Shown here in pieces: positions 10,008-20,400 of a stretch of DNA of 39,998 nt. This DNA comes from Zetaproteobacteria bacterium (GTDB lineage: Bacteria; Pseudomonadota; Zetaproteobacteria; Mariprofundales; Mariprofundaceae): the NCBI GenBank assembly GCA_002746295.2, contig NVWS02000060.1:1-39998 (forward strand), given 5' to 3'. The first letter of the stretch is position 1; the number at the start of each line of letters is the position of its first letter. The position numbers and the translations under genes are program-made. A model generated the notes under the pieces. It was given only the letters and a program-made list of their open reading frames with translations, did no database searches and was not told where the DNA came from.

Positions 10008-11453
10008 TCACTTCACTATTTTCACCAAAACACCAACCGTTGGCATTTGCTTCACATCCATGCCATTCAACACAGCCAAATGATCGGCTGTAAAATGCCC
10101 CAAAATATCATGGGATTGCTTCGCCAATGATTGCCACGAATCACCCTGTTCCCATATATGCAATGCCATGCGAGGAATACCTTCATCTTTTTTTGGATGG
10201 AATGCTTTCAATGATAAGCCAATGGCATTAAAATCTTTTTCATACTGAGAAAATTTATCCTTTTTAGCCCACATCATCATGATAAACGCTTGCTCTTTCA
10301 CCATCCAAATGGTGACATCCATTGCCGCGTATTTCATATTGGGTGCTTTGCCTTCAATATGGGCATGAGCCGCTTCATGCCCCAATATTTGATCTTTTTT
10401 CATATAGGTGATGTCTTGCTTACGAAACATCTCTTGCAAAAACGCTTGGGGGGTTTGTCGTTTTACCATAGCTTCAATATCCAACCGAAAATATGCTTTT
10501 TCTTTTCGCACACGTGCAGTCAATGCGCGCGGTGTGTTTTTCAAGACCCAACGCTTGGGAAATTTTAATTGCAAATGAAGTTTCGGATGAAAAAAACCTT
10601 GCCCAACCACAGCACCATCTTTGGGACTATCGCCATAAGGGTAACCATCAATCGCGGCTAAAAAACGGTCATGGTTGATAAAACCTTGCTGATGTAGCCG
10701 TTGTTCTTGGGCTTCTACATCGGCAATGCGTTTTTTCGTTTCAGGATGGGATGCAAATGCACCGTGATATTCCTGAACCTTATAGCCTGCATCTTTTTTC
10801 TCTTTTTTATCCAAATCTTCCAAGCGTTTCAGAGTGCTTAACAAGCTTGCCACCGCATGCGGGTCATAGCCAGCCTTTGGCATGTATTTTAGTGCCAATT
10901 CATCCGATTGAAGCTCCTGCTCTCGCCCAAATCCACTGATAAATGTTGCAGCAAGCAAGTTGCTCAAATTACCTGTCACGGGTTGAATGGGAACAAAAAT
11001 AGATGCCATCATCATACCCACTTGGTATGCTTGGACTTGTGTGTATCGCTTCACGGCATGTCGTGCTGTCACATGTCCAATTTCATGCCCCAATACTGCC
11101 GCAAGTTCGGCTTCACTGTTCAAATAATTCAACAAACCCCGATGAATATAAACATACCCACCTGGTAAAGCGAATGCATTGACCGTGCCATCATCCACCA
11201 CATAAAAATGATAAAAAAGATCGGGACGATCTGAAATTTTAGCTAATTTTTGCCCCACCTCACTCACATAGACTGACAAAGGGTCTTTGGCATCCAACAA
11301 AGGAAGTTGTTGATGATATTGAATATTAAGCTGCTTACCCAAATTTAATTCTTCTTTTTCAGACATGAGAACAAAATCATGCCCCTTGGTTGCAGGGTTT
11401 GTGGCGCAAGCTGGCAAAAGAACCAGCAACAACCATAAAAATCTATATTTCAT
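10008..11453 (-). CDS. M48-family metalloprotease lipoprotein with C-terminal LysM-like region
   Basis: This is a probable periplasmic zinc protease anchored as a lipoprotein. The signal ends in a lipobox LPAC with Cys16. The zinc site is HEIGH (His123, Glu124, His127), with the third ligand probably Glu180 in EQELQSDELALKYM. NAFALPGGYVYIHRGLL is the usual preceding substrate-binding segment of BepA/YfgC/LoiP-like enzymes. Total length is 481 residues. Residues 130-290 contain the rest of the protease domain. In place of the TPR tail of BepA, residues about 424-481 read like a degenerate LysM (IWEQGDSWQSLAK ... LAVLNGMD). The start overlaps the nuclease stop by 4 bases, so it is cotranslated with the upstream genes. 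A role in envelope protein quality control is inferred. Confidence 0.9.
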   Translation of the reverse strand: MKYRFLWLLLVLLPACATNPATKGHDFVLMSEKEELNLGKQLNIQYHQQLPLLDAKDPLSVYVSEVGQKLAKISDRPDLFYHFYVVDDGTVNAFALPGGYVYIHRGLLNYLNSEAELAAVLGHEIGHVTARHAVKRYTQVQAYQVGMMMASIFVPIQPVTGNLSNLLAATFISGFGREQELQSDELALKYMPKAGYDPHAVASLLSTLKRLEDLDKKEKKDAGYKVQEYHGAFASHPETKKRIADVEAQEQRLHQQGFINHDRFLAAIDGYPYGDSPKDGAVVGQGFFHPKLHLQLKFPKRWVLKNTPRALTARVRKEKAYFRLDIEAMVKRQTPQAFLQEMFRKQDITYMKKDQILGHEAAHAHIEGKAPNMKYAAMDVTIWMVKEQAFIMMMWAKKDKFSQYEKDFNAIGLSLKAFHPKKDEGIPRMALHIWEQGDSWQSLAKQSHDILGHFTADHLAVLNGMDVKQMPTVGVLVKIVK

Positions 11454-12196
11454 CGAATATACTCCAAATCAAAGGGTGAATGCAGTGATAAAAACAACTG
11501 TCCTTTGCGTGATATACGAATACGACCATGCACCATCACGCGCTTGTTTTTTTCCAAGTGCAAAGCTTGATGGAAGTATTGTCGATAAGCTCTTGGAATC
11601 GATATACGCAACTTCCCCATATAAAACACCCATTTTTTCTTATTAAAATTTTCTTTCACAAGCCCTTTGACCACACGGTATTGGCCAATATTTTTATGGG
11701 ATACCCTTGTGGCTTGGATCAATCGAAAACGTGATGTTTTCCAAATTCCCAAGTGCTTCTGACGTGCTTTATCCTCTTCCTTGGCAAGTTTTTTAGCCCA
11801 ACGGCTATTGGGTTCAAAGTTGTAAAGGTGAGCATAACCTTGATTGAGCAACCAAGCATTGACCCACACACCATCACGCATCCAAACTTGAGCCAAGGTT
11901 CGTCCATATTTATCTTTTTTCTCTTGATCCAAACGTAAACGTACCTGCTTGCCTAAAATCAATGCGGTCAATGCTTTCTTAGCAACATCGCCACCCACTT
12001 GCGCTTGTGAATCTCGGTGTTGAATTTCAGGTGTATTTAAATTTAGAAAACGAACCTTTTCGCCCCGTCGGGTTTGAAAGGTATCGCCATCATACACCTT
12101 GGCGACTGTCACCCATCGCGAATCACTAATCCAAGACAGTGTCCCAGCTTGTGCAGGCATCGCGACCATCAGTGAAAGCAATAAAAGCCAAAACAT
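11450..12196 (-). CDS. Secreted thermonuclease (SNase-like) with a C-terminal OB-like extension
   Basis: A signal peptide (hydrophobic residues 2-13, cleavage near AQA-G) precedes a staphylococcal-nuclease domain at about residues 28-155. Active-site equivalents are visible: Asp38 in VYDGDTF, Arg49 and Glu57 in VRFLNLNTPE, and Arg99 in KYGRTLAQVW. The calcium-site Asp40 of the staphylococcal enzyme corresponds to Asn54. Residues about 165-248 form an extra basic beta-rich region (VVKGLVKENFNKKK ... VMVHGRIRIS) that resembles an OB fold. It should cleave nucleic acid in the periplasm or outside the cell. It overlaps the dehydrogenase stop by 1 base and the protease start by 4. Confidence 0.9.
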   Translation of the reverse strand: MFWLLLLSLMVAMPAQAGTLSWISDSRWVTVAKVYDGDTFQTRRGEKVRFLNLNTPEIQHRDSQAQVGGDVAKKALTALILGKQVRLRLDQEKKDKYGRTLAQVWMRDGVWVNAWLLNQGYAHLYNFEPNSRWAKKLAKEEDKARQKHLGIWKTSRFRLIQATRVSHKNIGQYRVVKGLVKENFNKKKWVFYMGKLRISIPRAYRQYFHQALHLEKNKRVMVHGRIRISRKGQLFLSLHSPFDLEYIR

Positions 12197-13140
12197 TATT
12201 GCAATGAACCCACCAAATCTGCATACGAAGTCATCTTATGTTTCTCAAGATACGCACACAAGCCATCACAAATTTTTCCACACAATAAGGGATCATAAAA
12301 TAAACCTGTGCCCAAACCCAAGGCATCCGAACCTGTTATCGCAAATTCCAGTGCATCATTGACGGTGGTTAAACCACCTTGCCCCAAAATGGGGATACCA
12401 TGTTTGGCTGCCACTGCACGGGTTTGATGAATTTTCCACAATGCCACAGGTTTAATGGCAGGACCTGACAGTCCGCCCGATATATTACCAATGATGGGGG
12501 TTCGTTTTTCCACATCCACTGCCATACCCACCAACGTATTGATAACGGATAGTCCATCACTGCCCGCTTCAATGACCAAACGTGCTGTTTCGGCAATATC
12601 GGCATTGTTGGGTGAGAGCTTGGTAATCAAGGGTTTTTTCGTCATGGCGCGCATCGCCTCGACCACTTTGGCCGCCATCACAGGGTCATTACCAAAATGC
12701 ACACCACCCTCTTTTACATTGGGGCAAGAAATATTGATTTCGATGGCCGTGACAGGTGAATCATCGAACATCGCCGCCACTTCCGCATAATCCGCCAAGG
12801 ATGAACCATTGGCATTCGCCCAAAATTGAGTTTCATCATGCGGCAAGTGCGGTAAAATTTCATCAATGACATAACGCGCGCCTGGGTTTTGCAAACCAAT
12901 GGCATTGAGCATGCCTGATGGTGTTTCATAGACACGATGGGGAGCATTACCCATGCGTGGTTCAACGGTCGTACCTTTAAGAATCACCGCGCCCACATCA
13001 CGATTTCTAAAACCTTCGACACGGGTGTATTCCTCACCAAAGCCCACACAACCTGACAATAAAACCAAGGGTGTTTGTAAGGATAAGCCAGCAAAGCTGG
13101 TTGAAAGGTCAATCGAAGAATGAGAAGAATGAGAAGACAT
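12196..13140 (-). CDS. pyrD: Dihydroorotate dehydrogenase, class 1 (1B-like)
   Basis: The enzyme oxidises dihydroorotate to orotate on FMN in pyrimidine synthesis. The core has LSGCVGFGEEY, ILKGTTVEPRMGN, the substrate segment GMLNAIGLQNPG, the catalytic Cys of class 1 enzymes in EINISCPNVKEGG, ITKLSPN, and phosphate-site IGNISGGLSGPAIKP. This matches the soluble 1B type (Bacillus PyrD), not the membrane class 2 enzyme of most Gram-negatives. The ATG at 13140 gives a standard 314-residue protein; an in-frame GTG at 13188 would add 16 residues without homology. Neither has a clear ribosome site. The electron-transfer partner PyrK is not in the window. Two downstream genes are coupled to it. 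Confidence 0.92.
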   Translation of the reverse strand: MSSHSSHSSIDLSTSFAGLSLQTPLVLLSGCVGFGEEYTRVEGFRNRDVGAVILKGTTVEPRMGNAPHRVYETPSGMLNAIGLQNPGARYVIDEILPHLPHDETQFWANANGSSLADYAEVAAMFDDSPVTAIEINISCPNVKEGGVHFGNDPVMAAKVVEAMRAMTKKPLITKLSPNNADIAETARLVIEAGSDGLSVINTLVGMAVDVEKRTPIIGNISGGLSGPAIKPVALWKIHQTRAVAAKHGIPILGQGGLTTVNDALEFAITGSDALGLGTGLFYDPLLCGKICDGLCAYLEKHKMTSYADLVGSLQ

Positions 13141-13293
13141 CGTCGAAGCATAGCTGGAAAGCAAACAGGTCTCAAAAAACAGTCTCACGTTTCAATATGA
13201 AAAGCGAGTATTTTACTTGGTTTTTCAAAAATGAATGTGTATGAATCATACGCTAACTTACTTCTAAGAATCACTCGACCCAGTACCCTGAAT

Positions 13294-14163
13294 TTAGGCT
13301 GTTTGCTGAATGCCTGCCAAATACCATGTTGGGTCATCAGATTGTTGATCGTGTCTAAAAATCCAAGTCTCATCAAGTTTGTTGCTATCTGATTCCAAAA
13401 TTTCACCTGTTGAAGCCAAGGTGTCTTCCTTCAACAATGCCGAAAACTTCACCGCGACCCATTCATAATCCGATTCAATCCATGTATTCAACATGTCCGC
13501 ATTGAGCATAGCAATCTCTGTTTGAGTTTTGGTCTCACCCAAAGCATTCATATCCAACTCGATACGAGAGGCAATTTCTGGCGTACAAAAAGTACGAATA
13601 TCATCCATATTCTTACCATCCCATGACCTTTGCATACGCAGAAAAATATCTTTGGCAGCAGGAATAAAGAAGTTTTCATCCACATCAGAACTTCCTATCC
13701 CAGAAACTTGTGGTGATGTTTGAGAAGACGTAAAAGCATTTTCTTGCAACATGCTTGGTTTGGGTTGCGACTGCTGACCAGCATAGGCATAGTTTTCTTT
13801 CGGTGTGGCAGTGAATTTTTTCCGCATAAACCAAAAAATGGCAAAGGCAATACCGCCCAATAAAAGAATATCCATAAAGTTAATGCCATCAAATGCACCA
13901 CCAAACAACAAGGCTCCCAACAAACCACCCATCATCAAACCGCCCAACATACCCATCATGCCGCCCCGTGCTGGAGAAGCTTTACCTGCCGCATTTTGCT
14001 TCTGTGCAAAACCTTGTTTGGGAGCTGGAGAAGCCTGTGGTTTACTAAAACTTTTACCAAAACTCATACCACCACCGAACCGTTTCGCCTGTGCATCATG
14101 ATTCATGCCTGTCACCATCAAACAAAATAACGCCAGCACGCTCACTGTAATAATTTTTCTCAT
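13294..14163 (-). CDS. Tim44-domain membrane protein
   Basis: The 289-residue protein starts with a signal or anchor segment (residues 2-20). It then has a low-complexity linker rich in Gly, Ala, Lys and Pro (about 27-68), a Gly-Met-rich hydrophobic stretch (about 68-90) and a transmembrane helix ending IAFAIFWFMRKKF (about 100-116). The C-terminal 130 residues (from DENFFIPAAKDIF) match the Tim44-like fold found in bacterial proteins with this exact layout. Function in bacteria is not established; a membrane-associated binding role is inferred. It overlaps the DciA gene by 4 bases. The 105 bases after it (13189-13293) hold a palindrome GTATGAATCATAC at 13239-13251 and no gene. Confidence 0.82.
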   Translation of the reverse strand: MRKIITVSVLALFCLMVTGMNHDAQAKRFGGGMSFGKSFSKPQASPAPKQGFAQKQNAAGKASPARGGMMGMLGGLMMGGLLGALLFGGAFDGINFMDILLLGGIAFAIFWFMRKKFTATPKENYAYAGQQSQPKPSMLQENAFTSSQTSPQVSGIGSSDVDENFFIPAAKDIFLRMQRSWDGKNMDDIRTFCTPEIASRIELDMNALGETKTQTEIAMLNADMLNTWIESDYEWVAVKFSALLKEDTLASTGEILESDSNKLDETWIFRHDQQSDDPTWYLAGIQQTA

Positions 14164-14654
14164 TGGAACTCCTCTTGATGTTGTTGGTAACGCAATTGTG
14201 CCACCCGCGCCTTAAACATCGCACGACGTAGCGCAATATCTTTGATGCTTTGTAATTCTCTGGCAAGCTCTTTTTTCTTACCTAAACTCACACTGCTAAC
14301 TTTCACCGCATGCTTCGATTCATGAAAACCTGCATCCATCCGCACTTCTGTATAGATTTTAGAGATGCGACCCATACGCGCATGTTCAAAGCATGCTTGG
14401 CGAATTTGGTCGCGCAAAAATACAATTTCTTGTGCCATCGTCGAATGTGTGACAGCAATCACCAAAATATGAGAGTCCCCTTCCCCAGGTTTTAATTGCA
14501 AGGGTTCGGTGCGACTGGCAAGCATTTTACCAACAATATCAGGCCATAAACGCCGCAAACGGGTTAAACCTGATAGTTCTTGCAAGCGTTGTGTACCCAA
14601 AATTTTAGCTAAATTTCCTTCCATGCCTTGTAAATTTGAAATCTTACGTGCCAT
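14160..14654 (-). CDS. dciA: DciA-like DUF721 protein (putative DnaB helicase loader)
   Basis: The 164-residue basic protein has the DUF721 core: LQELSGLTRLRRLWPDIVGKMLASRTEPLQLKPG, then a beta segment LVIAVTHSTMAQEIVFLRDQI. The W-P-x-I-V-G-x-x-L-A-x-x-T pattern is the family signature. DciA is the ancestral replicative helicase operator of bacteria that lack phage-derived DnaC or DnaI, so its presence argues against an enterobacterial host. The C-terminal 50 residues are Lys- and Arg-rich. The gene shares one base with the HIT stop and overlaps the Tim44-like gene by 4, so the cluster is cotranscribed. Confidence 0.82.
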   Translation of the reverse strand: MARKISNLQGMEGNLAKILGTQRLQELSGLTRLRRLWPDIVGKMLASRTEPLQLKPGEGDSHILVIAVTHSTMAQEIVFLRDQIRQACFEHARMGRISKIYTEVRMDAGFHESKHAVKVSSVSLGKKKELARELQSIKDIALRRAMFKARVAQLRYQQHQEEFQ

Positions 14655-14986
14655 TAAAAGGGTAACTTCTTACCACCCAAAATATGCACATGAAGATGAA
14701 ACACCACTTGCCCACCACCTTCACGCACATTGGTAATCAGACGATAACCCGCTTCAAGTTTCAATACATCATTGGCAATATAACTCACTTTCTGCATCAA
14801 CAGACCCAGTTGCATGGCATCTTCTGCATCATCGAGTGTGGCAATATGTTGCTTTGGAATGACCAATACATGCGTCGGTGCTTTGGGGTGAATATCATTG
14901 AAAGCATAGACATCATCATCTTCATACACTTTCTCGGATGGAATTTCACCCGCAAGAATGTGACAAAACAAACAATCATGCATCAT
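14654..14986 (-). CDS. Histidine triad (HIT) nucleotide-binding protein, HinT-like
   Basis: HIT proteins of the Hint branch hydrolyse nucleoside phosphoramidates. This protein of about 110 residues begins [23 protein letters not shown], with the Cys-x2-Cys of the branch, then [15 protein letters not shown], and ends with the histidine triad HLHVHILGG, whose middle His is the nucleophile. [17 protein letters not shown] is essentially canonical. The ATGs at 14986 and 14983 both follow GGGG on the minus strand; an upstream ATG at 14995 includes that ribosome site and is less likely. It starts inside the end of glgB (overlap about 11 bases). Confidence 0.94.
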   Translation of the reverse strand: MMHDCLFCHILAGEIPSEKVYEDDDVYAFNDIHPKAPTHVLVIPKQHIATLDDAEDAMQLGLLMQKVSYIANDVLKLEAGYRLITNVREGGGQVVFHLHVHILGGKKLPF

Positions 14987-17171
14987 CCACCCCATGTAAG
15001 CTTAAGGGTTTAAAAATCAGAGCCGCCAACGGTGGTAAGTCAATCAATAAGGATTGCTTGTGGCGCATGGCAGGCACAGCTTCTGATTCAACCTTACCTT
15101 GGTTGCCGATATTTGAGCCACCATAAACAGTAGCATCGGTGTTCAAGCACTCTTGATAAACACCTGATTTGGGAATACCCACACGATAGCCCAAGCGAGG
15201 CACAGGTGTTAAATTCAAGACCACCAGCACTTCACCGCCATTTTTATCGCGGCGAACAAAGCTTAATAAGGATTGTTCTGCATCATCACAATCTAACCAT
15301 TCAAAACCAGCAGCATCAAAATCAATTTCATACAAGGCTGGAATATCACGGTAGATATGATTCATATCCCGCATCATCAATTGCAAACCACGGTGAGGCA
15401 TGAAGTTGGATTGATCCCATGCCAAGGACACATCTTCATTCCATTCAGGCCATTGCCCAAATTCCATGCCCATCATATGCAATTTTTTACCTGGATGCGT
15501 CATCATATAGGCATAAAGCAAACGCAAGTTGGCAAATTTCTGCCAATCATCCCCAGGCATTTTTTCAGGCATTGAACCTTTGCCATGCACAATTTCATCA
15601 TGAGAAAAAGGTAAGATGAAATTTTCAGTGTGGGCATACATCATCGAAAACGTGAGTTGTTGCTGATGATATTTACGATGCACTGGCTCATTTTCAAAAT
15701 AGGACAAGGTATCATTCATCCAGCCCATATTCCATTTCATGGTGAAGCCCAAACCACCCAAATAAATCGGGCGTGACACCATCGGCCAAGACGTGGATTC
15801 TTCTGCCATGGTGACTGCACCAGGGTGACGTTCATGTACCAAGGTATTAAATTGTTTTAAGAATTCGACAGCACCTAAATTTTCACGCCCACCATGTTTA
15901 TTGGGTAACCACTCCCCTTGTTCACGAGAATAATCCAAATAAAGCATCGAAGCCACAGCATCCACACGCAAGCCATCCAGATGAAACTCATCCAACCAAA
16001 ATAACGCCGAAGCAATCAAGAAGTTGCGTACTTCATTGCGTTCAAAGTTGAAAATATAGGTTCCCCAATCTTTATGCTCACCCAAACGCGGGTCTTCATG
16101 TTCATATAAAGCAGTGCCATCAAAACGCGCTAGACCATGGCTATCTTTGGGAAAGTGGGCAGGTACCCAATCCAGCAGTACGCCAATGCCATGTTGATGA
16201 CAATAATCGACAAAATAACGAAAATCATCAGGTGTACCAAAGCGGCTGGTTGGCGCAAAATAACCCACCACCTGATAACCCCAAGAACCATCAAACGGAT
16301 ATTCGGTAATCGGCATCAATTCGATATGCGTATAGCCCATCCATTGACAATATTCGACCAATTGATGGGCCGAATCACGATAACTCAAGTATTCTTTACC
16401 CGCACGCCGCCATGAACCCAAATGCACTTCATAAATCGACATAGGCTGATCCAAAGCTTGCTTTTGTGGGCGAGCCTTCATCCAATTTGCATCGTTCCAT
16501 GTATATTTTTTGCAGTTATGGACCACACTGGCTGTATTGGGGCGCAACTCCATTTGCTGAGCATAGGGATCTGTTTTTTCTAGTAGTTCGCCGCTTTGCG
16601 TACGAATTTCAAATTTATAAACTTCTGACTCACACAGACTAGGAATAAAGATTTCCCAAATACCTGAAGTGCCACGCAAACGCATGGCATGTTCGCGCCC
16701 ATCCCAATGGTTAAAATTGCCAATCACTGAAACACGCGAAGCATTGGGTGCCCAAACAGCAAAACTAACGCCTGAAACACCTTCGTGTTCACGCACATGC
16801 GCACCCATCATCTTATATTTTTCAAAGTGATTGCCTTCACCCATCAAATGCAAATCCAACTCGCCTAAAAAGGGAGAGAAACGATAAACATCTTCTTCTT
16901 CCCACTGATGAGCATCTTTATCTTCAATTTGAAAACGATAAGCAGTATCAAAATCGCCTTGTTCCCACGCACATTCAAATAAATCCGTGCCTTCAATACG
17001 GCTCATAGGCATGGGTTCATCACCTGAAAGTACCCACATTTTTTCAGCATTGGGCTTGAATGCACGCACCACAACACCCGTGTTTTGACTTGGCTGACGA
17101 CCCAAATAAGCAAAGGGATCATGACTACGTGCCTCAATAATTTCCCATGCTTCTGATGAAAGTTTTTGCAT
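14976..17171 (-). CDS. glgB: 1,4-alpha-glucan branching enzyme GlgB
   Basis: GlgB introduces alpha-1,6 branches in glycogen. Two N-terminal carbohydrate-binding domains (CBM48 type; the second has [20 protein letters not shown]) precede the GH13 barrel. Catalytic residues are present: the nucleophile Asp in [14 protein letters not shown], the acid Glu in [10 protein letters not shown], and the transition-state Asp in [19 protein letters not shown]-like substrate motifs and [16 protein letters not shown] are also typical. From ATG at 17171 the protein is 731 residues, matching E. coli (728), and AGGGG lies 6 bases upstream. Longer in-frame starts at 17189 and 17285 lack a ribosome site. No other glycogen genes are present, so its gene is separated from the usual glg cluster. 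Confidence 0.95.
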   Translation of the reverse strand: MQKLSSEAWEIIEARSHDPFAYLGRQPSQNTGVVVRAFKPNAEKMWVLSGDEPMPMSRIEGTDLFECAWEQGDFDTAYRFQIEDKDAHQWEEEDVYRFSPFLGELDLHLMGEGNHFEKYKMMGAHVREHEGVSGVSFAVWAPNASRVSVIGNFNHWDGREHAMRLRGTSGIWEIFIPSLCESEVYKFEIRTQSGELLEKTDPYAQQMELRPNTASVVHNCKKYTWNDANWMKARPQKQALDQPMSIYEVHLGSWRRAGKEYLSYRDSAHQLVEYCQWMGYTHIELMPITEYPFDGSWGYQVVGYFAPTSRFGTPDDFRYFVDYCHQHGIGVLLDWVPAHFPKDSHGLARFDGTALYEHEDPRLGEHKDWGTYIFNFERNEVRNFLIASALFWLDEFHLDGLRVDAVASMLYLDYSREQGEWLPNKHGGRENLGAVEFLKQFNTLVHERHPGAVTMAEESTSWPMVSRPIYLGGLGFTMKWNMGWMNDTLSYFENEPVHRKYHQQQLTFSMMYAHTENFILPFSHDEIVHGKGSMPEKMPGDDWQKFANLRLLYAYMMTHPGKKLHMMGMEFGQWPEWNEDVSLAWDQSNFMPHRGLQLMMRDMNHIYRDIPALYEIDFDAAGFEWLDCDDAEQSLLSFVRRDKNGGEVLVVLNLTPVPRLGYRVGIPKSGVYQECLNTDATVYGGSNIGNQGKVESEAVPAMRHKQSLLIDLPPLAALIFKPLSLHGVDDA

Positions 17172-17177
17172 CGCGTA

Positions 17178-17182
17178 CCCCT
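17178..17182 (-). promoter_or_regulatory. Shine-Dalgarno that favours the short glgB start
   Basis: The minus strand reads AGGGG here, 6 bases before the ATG at 17171. It supports the 731-residue protein over the 769-residue reading from 17285. Confidence 0.6.
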
Positions 17183-17349
17183 TGCTCATGATTGAATCAT
17201 CTAACCATTCAAACCCATTGTTTGGCGACACTATAACCTTTTGACAAGCATAGTCATTGCAAACAAGTGGAGAATTATTCGCCATTCGCTAGATTGCGGC
17301 TCCGCGTGGGTGGAGGGCAAAGCATTTACGTCACTTTATTAAAACGCAT

Positions 17350-17385
17350 CGAGAGATTGCAACGTCTCGCTTGATGGTAATCAAG
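17350..17385. promoter_or_regulatory. Inverted repeats between glgB and gltB
   Basis: Two adjacent inverted repeats lie in the divergent glgB-gltB gap: CGAGA/TCTCG (17350-17354 and 17365-17369), and CTTGAT-GGTA-ATCAAG (17370-17385, perfect 6-base arms). They may be operator sites or a leader hairpin of gltB. No clear -35/-10 pair was identified. The gltB ribosome site AGAGGGG is at 17452-17458. Confidence 0.35.
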
Positions 17386-17464
17386 TTGAATGACAACCGC
17401 TCCCCGATGATGGGTAACGGGAACGCATCTCATCATATACGATTAAATTTCAGAGGGGTTAGCA

Positions 17465-20400
17465 ATGTCATTACCAGCCAAACAAGGCTTATACAATCCA
17501 CAACATGAGCATGATGCTTGCGGCGTAGGTTTTATTGCTCATATTAAAAATCAAAAAAGTCATAGCATTGTCAAGCAAGGTTTAGAAATTTTAACCCGTT
17601 TAACCCACCGTGGTGCAGCAGGTGCGGATCCACGCGAAGGCGATGGGGCAGGCATTTTGATTCAAATTCCCGATGACTTTTTCCAAGCTGTTACCCCAGA
17701 TTTGGATATTGCCCTACCTGCCAGCGGTGAATATGGCGTGGGCATGGTATTTTTGCCGCAAGATCCAGCCCACCGTGCGACCTGTGAAACATTGATTGAA
17801 GAAGCCATTCGTGCTGAAAATCTCACCCTCTTGGGTTGGCGTGATGTGCCTGTGGATGCAGTACATGCTGATTTGCCTGAAAGTGTGACGGCTTGTGAAC
17901 CTGTGATTCGCCAAGTGTTTGTGGGGCAAGGTGAAAGTATCCGCGACCAAGAGACCTTGGAACGTAAATTATACGTGGTGCGTAAAATCGCACGCAACCA
18001 TATTCAAGATTTAAACCTTGATGACCCAGCCAATTTCTACTTTGCATCCATGTCCAGCCGTACCATCGTCTATAAAGGTATGTTTTTATCGCATCAAGTC
18101 GGTGCATACTACGAAGATTTAAAAGACGCACGCATGACCTCGGCTTTGGCTTTGGTACATCAACGTTTTTCTACCAATACGTTTCCAGCCTGGGAGTTGG
18201 CACACCCATTTCGCTTGGTCGCCCACAATGGTGAAATCAATACCGTTCGCGGCAATATCAATTGGATGAATGCACGTCGTCATTCCATGAAATCGGATGT
18301 CTTTGGTGATGATTTGAATAAAATTTGGCCAGTGATTGCAGAAAATCAATCCGATACTGCCTGCTTTGATAATGCCTTAGAATTGTTATTGATGGGTGGT
18401 TACTCCTTGACCCACGCTGCGATGTTGTTGATTCCTGAAGCTTGGAATGGCAATCATTTGATGGATGCCAAACGCAAAGCCTTTTATGAACATCATGCAG
18501 CATTGATGGAGCCTTGGGATGGTCCTGCTGCCATGGCATTTACCGATGGTCGTCAAATTGGTGCAACCTTAGACAGAAATGGTTTGCGCCCTGCCCGTTA
18601 TTTGGTCACCGATGATGATTTGGTGGTCATGGCCTCTGAAATGGGCGTGTTGGACATCCCTGAAGAAAAAATCATCAAAAAATGGCGTTTGCAACCGGGT
18701 AAAATGTTCTTAATTGACTTGGAAAAAGGTCAAATCATTGATGATGAAAGCATCAAAAATGAACTCGCCAATGAACGTGATTACGCCAAAATCTTGGCTG
18801 AAACACAAATTAAAATTGAAGATTTAGACGCTGATGTCGACGTTCAACAACCCGATCATGCAAGCCTATTGAATAAGCAACAAGCCTTTGGTTACACCAA
18901 GGAAAATTTAAAATTCTTGATGGCTCCGATGGCGATTACAGGCCAAGAAGCCACAGGTTCGATGGGCAATGACTCCCCCCATGCAGTCCTATCCAATCGT
19001 GCCAAACCTTTGTACAACTATTTTCGTCAACTGTTTGCACAAGTGACCAACCCGCCCATTGACCCGATTCGTGAAGAAATGGTCATGAGTTTAACATCCT
19101 TGATTGGCCCTAACCCCAATCTTTTGGGCTTGGATGACACCCCTGGTTTACGCTTGGAAGTGCGACAACCTATTTTGACCAATGAAGATTTGGAAAAATT
19201 GCGTTATATCCATAAAACAACCGATGATAGTTTCCGCACACAAACACTCTCCATGTGTTATGGCATTGCATCGGGTGCTTCGGGCATGAAGGCTGCGATC
19301 AAACGCTTATGCCGTGATGCCGAACAAGCCGTGAAAGAACATTACAACATCATTATTTTATCGGATCGTGATGTGTCTGAAACCTGTATTGCTATTCCTG
19401 CTTTATTGGCCACATCAGCGGTGCATCAGCACTTGATTCGCAAAGGTTTACGTGTGGAAACAGGTCTGGTGGTTGAAACAGGTTCAGCGCGTGAAATTCA
19501 TCATTTTGCTACCTTGGCAGGCTTTGGTGCAGAGGCCATCAACCCATATTTGGCCTTTGAAACATTGATGGATATGCATGCATGTGGTCAATTACCTGCT
19601 GACTTGGCTGTTGCCGATATTGAGCCGCGTTTTATCAAAGCCATTGGTAAAGGCTTGCATAAAGTCATGTCAAAAATGGGGATTTCCACCTATCAATCCT
19701 ATTGTGGTGCGCAAATTTTTGAAGCCTTTGGACTTTCGTCTGACTTTATTGCTGAATATTTTACGGGTACGCCCACTCAAATTGAAGGTGCTGGCTTAAA
19801 AGAAATTTCCGAAGAATCCGTGATGCGTCATCGTGTGGCTTATGGCAATTCGATGGCACATAAAAATGCCTTGGATGATGGTGGCGAATATGCTTGGCGC
19901 ATCCGTGGTGAGGAGCATTTGCTGGGACCTGAAAGCATTGCCACCTTGCAACACGCAGTCCGCACCAATAATTATAAGCTTTACAAAGAATTTGCTGATT
20001 ATATCAACCACCCCAAAGATCGTATGATTACCTTGCGTAGCTTGTTTAAATTCAAACAAGGTGCATCTATTTCCATTGATGCGGTTGAACCTGCTACAAA
20101 TATCGTCAAGCGTTTTGCCACAGGTGCGATGTCGTTTGGTTCAATTTCACACGAAGCCCACAGCACACTTGCCATTGCCATGAACCGTTTGGGCGGCAAA
20201 TCGAATACAGGTGAAGGTGGTGAAGAAGTCGCTCGCTTTAAGCCATTGCCAAATGGCGATTCCATGCGCTCGGCGATTAAACAAGTCGCATCTGGGCGTT
20301 TTGGTGTCACGGCTGAATACCTTGCCAATGCTGACCAAATTCAAATTAAAATGGCACAGGGTGCAAAGCCGGGTGAAGGTGGACAATTACCAGGGCATAA

